DNA of 64,000 nt from Streptomyces morookaense (lineage in GTDB: Bacteria > Actinomycetota > Actinomycetes > Streptomycetales > Streptomycetaceae). Positions 61,697 to 64,000 of the stretch are shown here, in pieces. Position 1 is the first letter of the stretch. Every line of letters starts with the position of its first letter. Under the pieces are notes generated by a model. The model was given only the letters and a program-made list of their open reading frames with translations. It searched no databases and was not told where the DNA came from. Location: assembly GCF_013030945.1 (NCBI RefSeq), contig NZ_JABBXF010000004.1:1-64000 (forward strand), in the 5' to 3' direction. Made by a program: the position numbers and the translations under genes.

Positions 61697-63493
61697 TCAG
61701 TTGATGTCGACGGTGTTGCCGGTGATGCCGGTCCGCGCTCCGTCGAGCGTGAGTTTCCCGGTGCTCTCGACGGTCACGGTGGCGCCCTTGAGGGTCAGCG
61801 CGCCGCCTCCCTCGCCGTTGTCGGCCGTGACGGAGACCGTGCCCGCCTTCAGGACCAGGCTGCCGCCCGGGCCCGCGTCGACGGTGAGGGTGCCGTTGCC
61901 GCGGGCGTCCAGAGCGACCCGCAGCACGGTCCTGCCCTCTCCGGCGGTGAGGACGAGGGAGCTGTCCCTTCGGTCGAGGTGGGCGGTGAGCTTCCCGTCG
62001 CCCGTCCGGAGCCGGACGCCCTGGGGGCCGTCGGCGGCGCCGAGCAGTTCGAGGCGGTCCCCCGAGCGGGAGGCCAGCGAACTCCGGTTGGTGCGGCCGG
62101 TGTTCGGATCGACCAGCGGCAGGCCGTGGTCCGTGGGGGCGTCGATGCCGTTGTAGAGGCCGCCCAGGACGTACGGCCGGTCCAGGCGCCCGTGCTCGAA
62201 GCCGACGAGCACCTCGTCCCCGGCCTCCGGGGCGAACACGCCGCCACCGCCGGCACCTCCCCACTGCACGGTACGGACCCAGTCGGTCACGTAGTCCTGC
62301 GACAGCCACGGCAGGCGCAGCCGTACGGCACCGCGCTCGCCCTGGCCCGGTTCCTTGATGTCGGTGACGGTGCCCACCGCGACGCCCAGGGCGCACAGCG
62401 GCGGCGGGTACGGCAGGACGGGCGGGGGCAGCGGGCCCACCTGCACCCGGGTCCGGTAGCCGTGGTCGCCGTCGAAGCGGTGCCCGCAGGCGGTGACCGT
62501 GTACTTGCCGGCGAAGGGCTCGCCCACGCCCGCCAGCGTCACCGGCACGCCCGCGGCGAGCTCGGGGGTGCCCACGGCCTCGGCGGACAGCGCCGCCATC
62601 GCGGCGGCCGCCTCCTCGGCCAGTGCGCGGGCCGCTGCGTCGACTTGCGGGGCGGTGCCGCCCCGGCCGCCGACGAGCAGGTCCGGCGCCGGGCCGGGGA
62701 ACGCCCCGCCGAGCTGCGCGGGTGTGATGCCCAGCTGCAGCCGCGAGCTCCTGCCCGCGTCGGCCCGCACCGACAACGGGGTCTTGCCCGCAGGGTCCCA
62801 GCCACGCACCTCCACCCCGGCCGCCTGGCCCTCGGACGACACCGAGGCGCGCAGCGCCAGCAGGTTCTCCCCGTACTCCAGGACGAACGGGCTGCGGTCG
62901 GCCCCCGTGCCGGGGGAGGGTGCCCTGCCCGCCGCTTCGGGGCGAGTGATGTGGACGGTGCCGCCCTCGACCGACAGGCGCAGCCCGCGCTGGTCGGCCA
63001 GGTGGTTGAGCAACTCCCAGTCGGTCAGGTTCGGTTGGGCAAGGTGCGGGATACGGGTGCGCTCCGCGTCGATCCGGCCGGCCTTCAGGCCGTGGCGGGC
63101 CGTGGCCTGTTCGGCGACCTCGGCCACGGTCGTGTCGACGTAGGCGGTCACCCGCCGCCCGCGCATCAGCCGGTGGCCCCGGTCCATGGCCCGCACGGTC
63201 GTGAAGCTCCCGTCGGCGTCCACCTCGGTCTCCAGCGCGGTGACCTCGCCGTCGAAGATCTGCACCTCGGTCCGGCGGCGCGCCGCGGCCACCGACACGG
63301 TCAGCGGGACCCCCACGGCGATGCCGGCCGCGGCCGGCAGCCGGTGGGCGGGATCCCGGAACCGCAGGGAGACCCGGGCCGGCAGGCCCAACGCCGTGTC
63401 CACGGACGCCTCGACGAGCTGGTCGGCCCACTCCTCCCGCAACGGGGAACCGAACGCGAGGACCGGCTCCGCCGCGTACAGCCGCTCCGTCAT
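61697..63493 (-). CDS. VgrG-like spike protein (Cis8/Afp8-like)
   Basis: 598-residue spike protein. The N-terminal phage late-control-gene-D-like domain (ALGLPARVSLRFRDP, FDGEVTALETEVD, YVDTTVAEVAEQATARHGLKAG) is followed by the gp5 OB-like domain (GAVRLRLPWLSQDYVTDWVRTVQWGGAGGG, EVLVGFEHGRLDRPYVLGGLYNG) and a C-terminal beta-helix of short repeats ending GITGNTVDIN. This trimer forms the central needle. The ATG at 63493 overlaps the upstream LysM-type gene. No effector extension is present. Confidence 0.94.
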   Translation of the reverse strand: MTERLYAAEPVLAFGSPLREEWADQLVEASVDTALGLPARVSLRFRDPAHRLPAAAGIAVGVPLTVSVAAARRRTEVQIFDGEVTALETEVDADGSFTTVRAMDRGHRLMRGRRVTAYVDTTVAEVAEQATARHGLKAGRIDAERTRIPHLAQPNLTDWELLNHLADQRGLRLSVEGGTVHITRPEAAGRAPSPGTGADRSPFVLEYGENLLALRASVSSEGQAAGVEVRGWDPAGKTPLSVRADAGRSSRLQLGITPAQLGGAFPGPAPDLLVGGRGGTAPQVDAAARALAEEAAAAMAALSAEAVGTPELAAGVPVTLAGVGEPFAGKYTVTACGHRFDGDHGYRTRVQVGPLPPPVLPYPPPLCALGVAVGTVTDIKEPGQGERGAVRLRLPWLSQDYVTDWVRTVQWGGAGGGGVFAPEAGDEVLVGFEHGRLDRPYVLGGLYNGIDAPTDHGLPLVDPNTGRTNRSSLASRSGDRLELLGAADGPQGVRLRTGDGKLTAHLDRRDSSLVLTAGEGRTVLRVALDARGNGTLTVDAGPGGSLVLKAGTVSVTADNGEGGGALTLKGATVTVESTGKLTLDGARTGITGNTVDIN

Positions 63494-64000
63494 CCCGCAC
63501 CGCCCGCGAGCCGCTCCTGGATCACCGGCAGGACGAGCACGCTGCCCGGCGGAACCCGGGCCGGGTCGTCGATGCCGTTCGCCCGGGCGATCTCCCGCCA
63601 CCGCCCCGGATCGCCATACGTCTGCCAGGCCACCCCGGCCAGGCTGTCGCCCGCCACCACGAGATGGGTGTCCACCGGACCGTCGCCGCCCGACGTCGGG
63701 TTCTGCCGGGGAACCGACCCGCCCGCCTCCTCCAGCGAGACGCTGCACACGGCGCGCAGCGGCGTCCCGTCGTGCCCGAACCTGGTGTAGGAGGCGTCCA
63801 CTTGCGTGACCAGCGCCAGGAAGGCGGTCGTGCGGGCATGCCCCCACTCCAGCCGCACCCAGGGCGCCGAGGCGGGCTTCGACGTGGTGCTGCGCGCGGT
63901 CGGTGCGCAACAGCCGAGCAGCTTCTCGACCCGCTCCTGGACGCCCTCCGACGTGCCGTGGGCGTCGAGGAAGACCTCCAGCGTCATCGTGCGCGGCTGT
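63490..64000 (-). CDS. CIS tube/baseplate protein with LysM, 5' part outside window
   Basis: Partial gene of at least 170 codons. The frame stays open to the right edge, and the preceding codons give QPRTMTLEVFLDAHGTSEGV, which matches the middle of Afp7-like proteins (CIS tube domain), so the true start lies outside. The C-terminal LysM motif is complete (HLVVAGDSLAGVAWQTYGDPGRWREIA, followed by PPGSVLVLP) and is thought to fix the baseplate to the tube. It is translationally coupled to the VgrG-like gene by ATGA. Confidence 0.88.
   Translation of the reverse strand, partial: QPRTMTLEVFLDAHGTSEGVQERVEKLLGCCAPTARSTTSKPASAPWVRLEWGHARTTAFLALVTQVDASYTRFGHDGTPLRAVCSVSLEEAGGSVPRQNPTSGGDGPVDTHLVVAGDSLAGVAWQTYGDPGRWREIARANGIDDPARVPPGSVLVLPVIQERLAGGAG

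Noticed and set aside
61275..63500. Frame of about 740 codons overlapping the spike gene
   Set aside because: It is an out-of-frame shadow on the same strand. The spike frame contains the gp5/VgrG signatures.
1..64000. CRISPR arrays, tRNA or rRNA genes, complete insertion sequences or prophage capsid genes
   Set aside because: No regularly spaced repeats, no RNA gene consensus and no capsid, terminase or portal genes were seen. The contractile genes are therefore read as an injection system and not a prophage.

Overview
The window is high-GC actinobacterial DNA and most likely chromosomal Streptomyces. The signs are strong GC bias at third codon positions, GTG starts, dense GTGA/ATGA gene overlaps, the set of PadR, HxlR, TetR and XRE-cupin regulators, and a GC-rich intergenic repeat that I recall as typical of Streptomyces. 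The species cannot be named from sequence alone. No rRNA, tRNA, CRISPR array or complete insertion sequence was seen.

Bases 1-9.2 kb hold scattered single genes: a bicupin protein, an NTF2/SnoaL-like protein, a Tat-exported phosphocholine-type phospholipase C, a 1199-residue protein of unknown function and a hemerythrin-domain protein. Decayed remnants lie among them (an SDR, a transposase tail, a zinc alcohol dehydrogenase tail). At 9.2-10.5 kb a TetR regulator diverges from a DUF2867 gene across two near-identical operator palindromes. At 10.6-14.7 kb a single 1381-residue secreted protein has the layout of an AB-type toxin: an M91-like zinc protease, a Cys loop with paired arginines, a hydrophobic helical segment, a ricin-like lectin domain and hemopexin-like repeats.

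Bases 14.9-23.5 kb carry a PadR/FAD-monooxygenase pair, a secreted NlpC/P60 hydrolase, a two-component system and, divergent from it, a lipoprotein/adaptor/ABC exporter operon (MacB type). Bases 23.6-28.7 kb look like a beta-lactam sensing and resistance unit. A LysR regulator is translationally coupled to a cytosolic beta-lactamase-like protein, which resembles the BlaA-BlaB pair of S. cacaoi, and it diverges from two coupled penicillin-binding proteins. Bases 28.8-33.1 kb hold a uridine-kinase-like protein, a frameshifted old-yellow-enzyme gene with an HxlR regulator, and a D-amino-acid PLP enzyme divergent from an XRE-cupin regulator. Bases 33.3-38.2 kb form a directional group: an XRE regulator, small proteins, a GHKL ATPase, a radical SAM enzyme with a Cys-repeat tail and a coupled methyltransferase.

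From about 39 kb to the right edge lies an extracellular-type contractile injection system (eCIS). A rightward arm encodes sheath 1, tube, sheath 2 and a small protein. A leftward operon, continuing off the right edge, encodes a LysM/tube-baseplate protein, VgrG-like spike, gp25, two baseplate-J proteins, a tail protein I, a 993-residue beta-propeller, a DUF4255 terminator-like protein and an AAA+ ATPase, and ends with a 772-residue protein carrying an ADP-ribosyltransferase motif. A second leftward cluster carries a probable cargo protein and two propeller-Ig proteins. The two presumed cargo proteins share an N-terminal leucine/AGNAA motif. Two sheath genes with converted 3' halves, together with propeller proteins built into the operons, make this the most unusual system here, along with the AB-type toxin.
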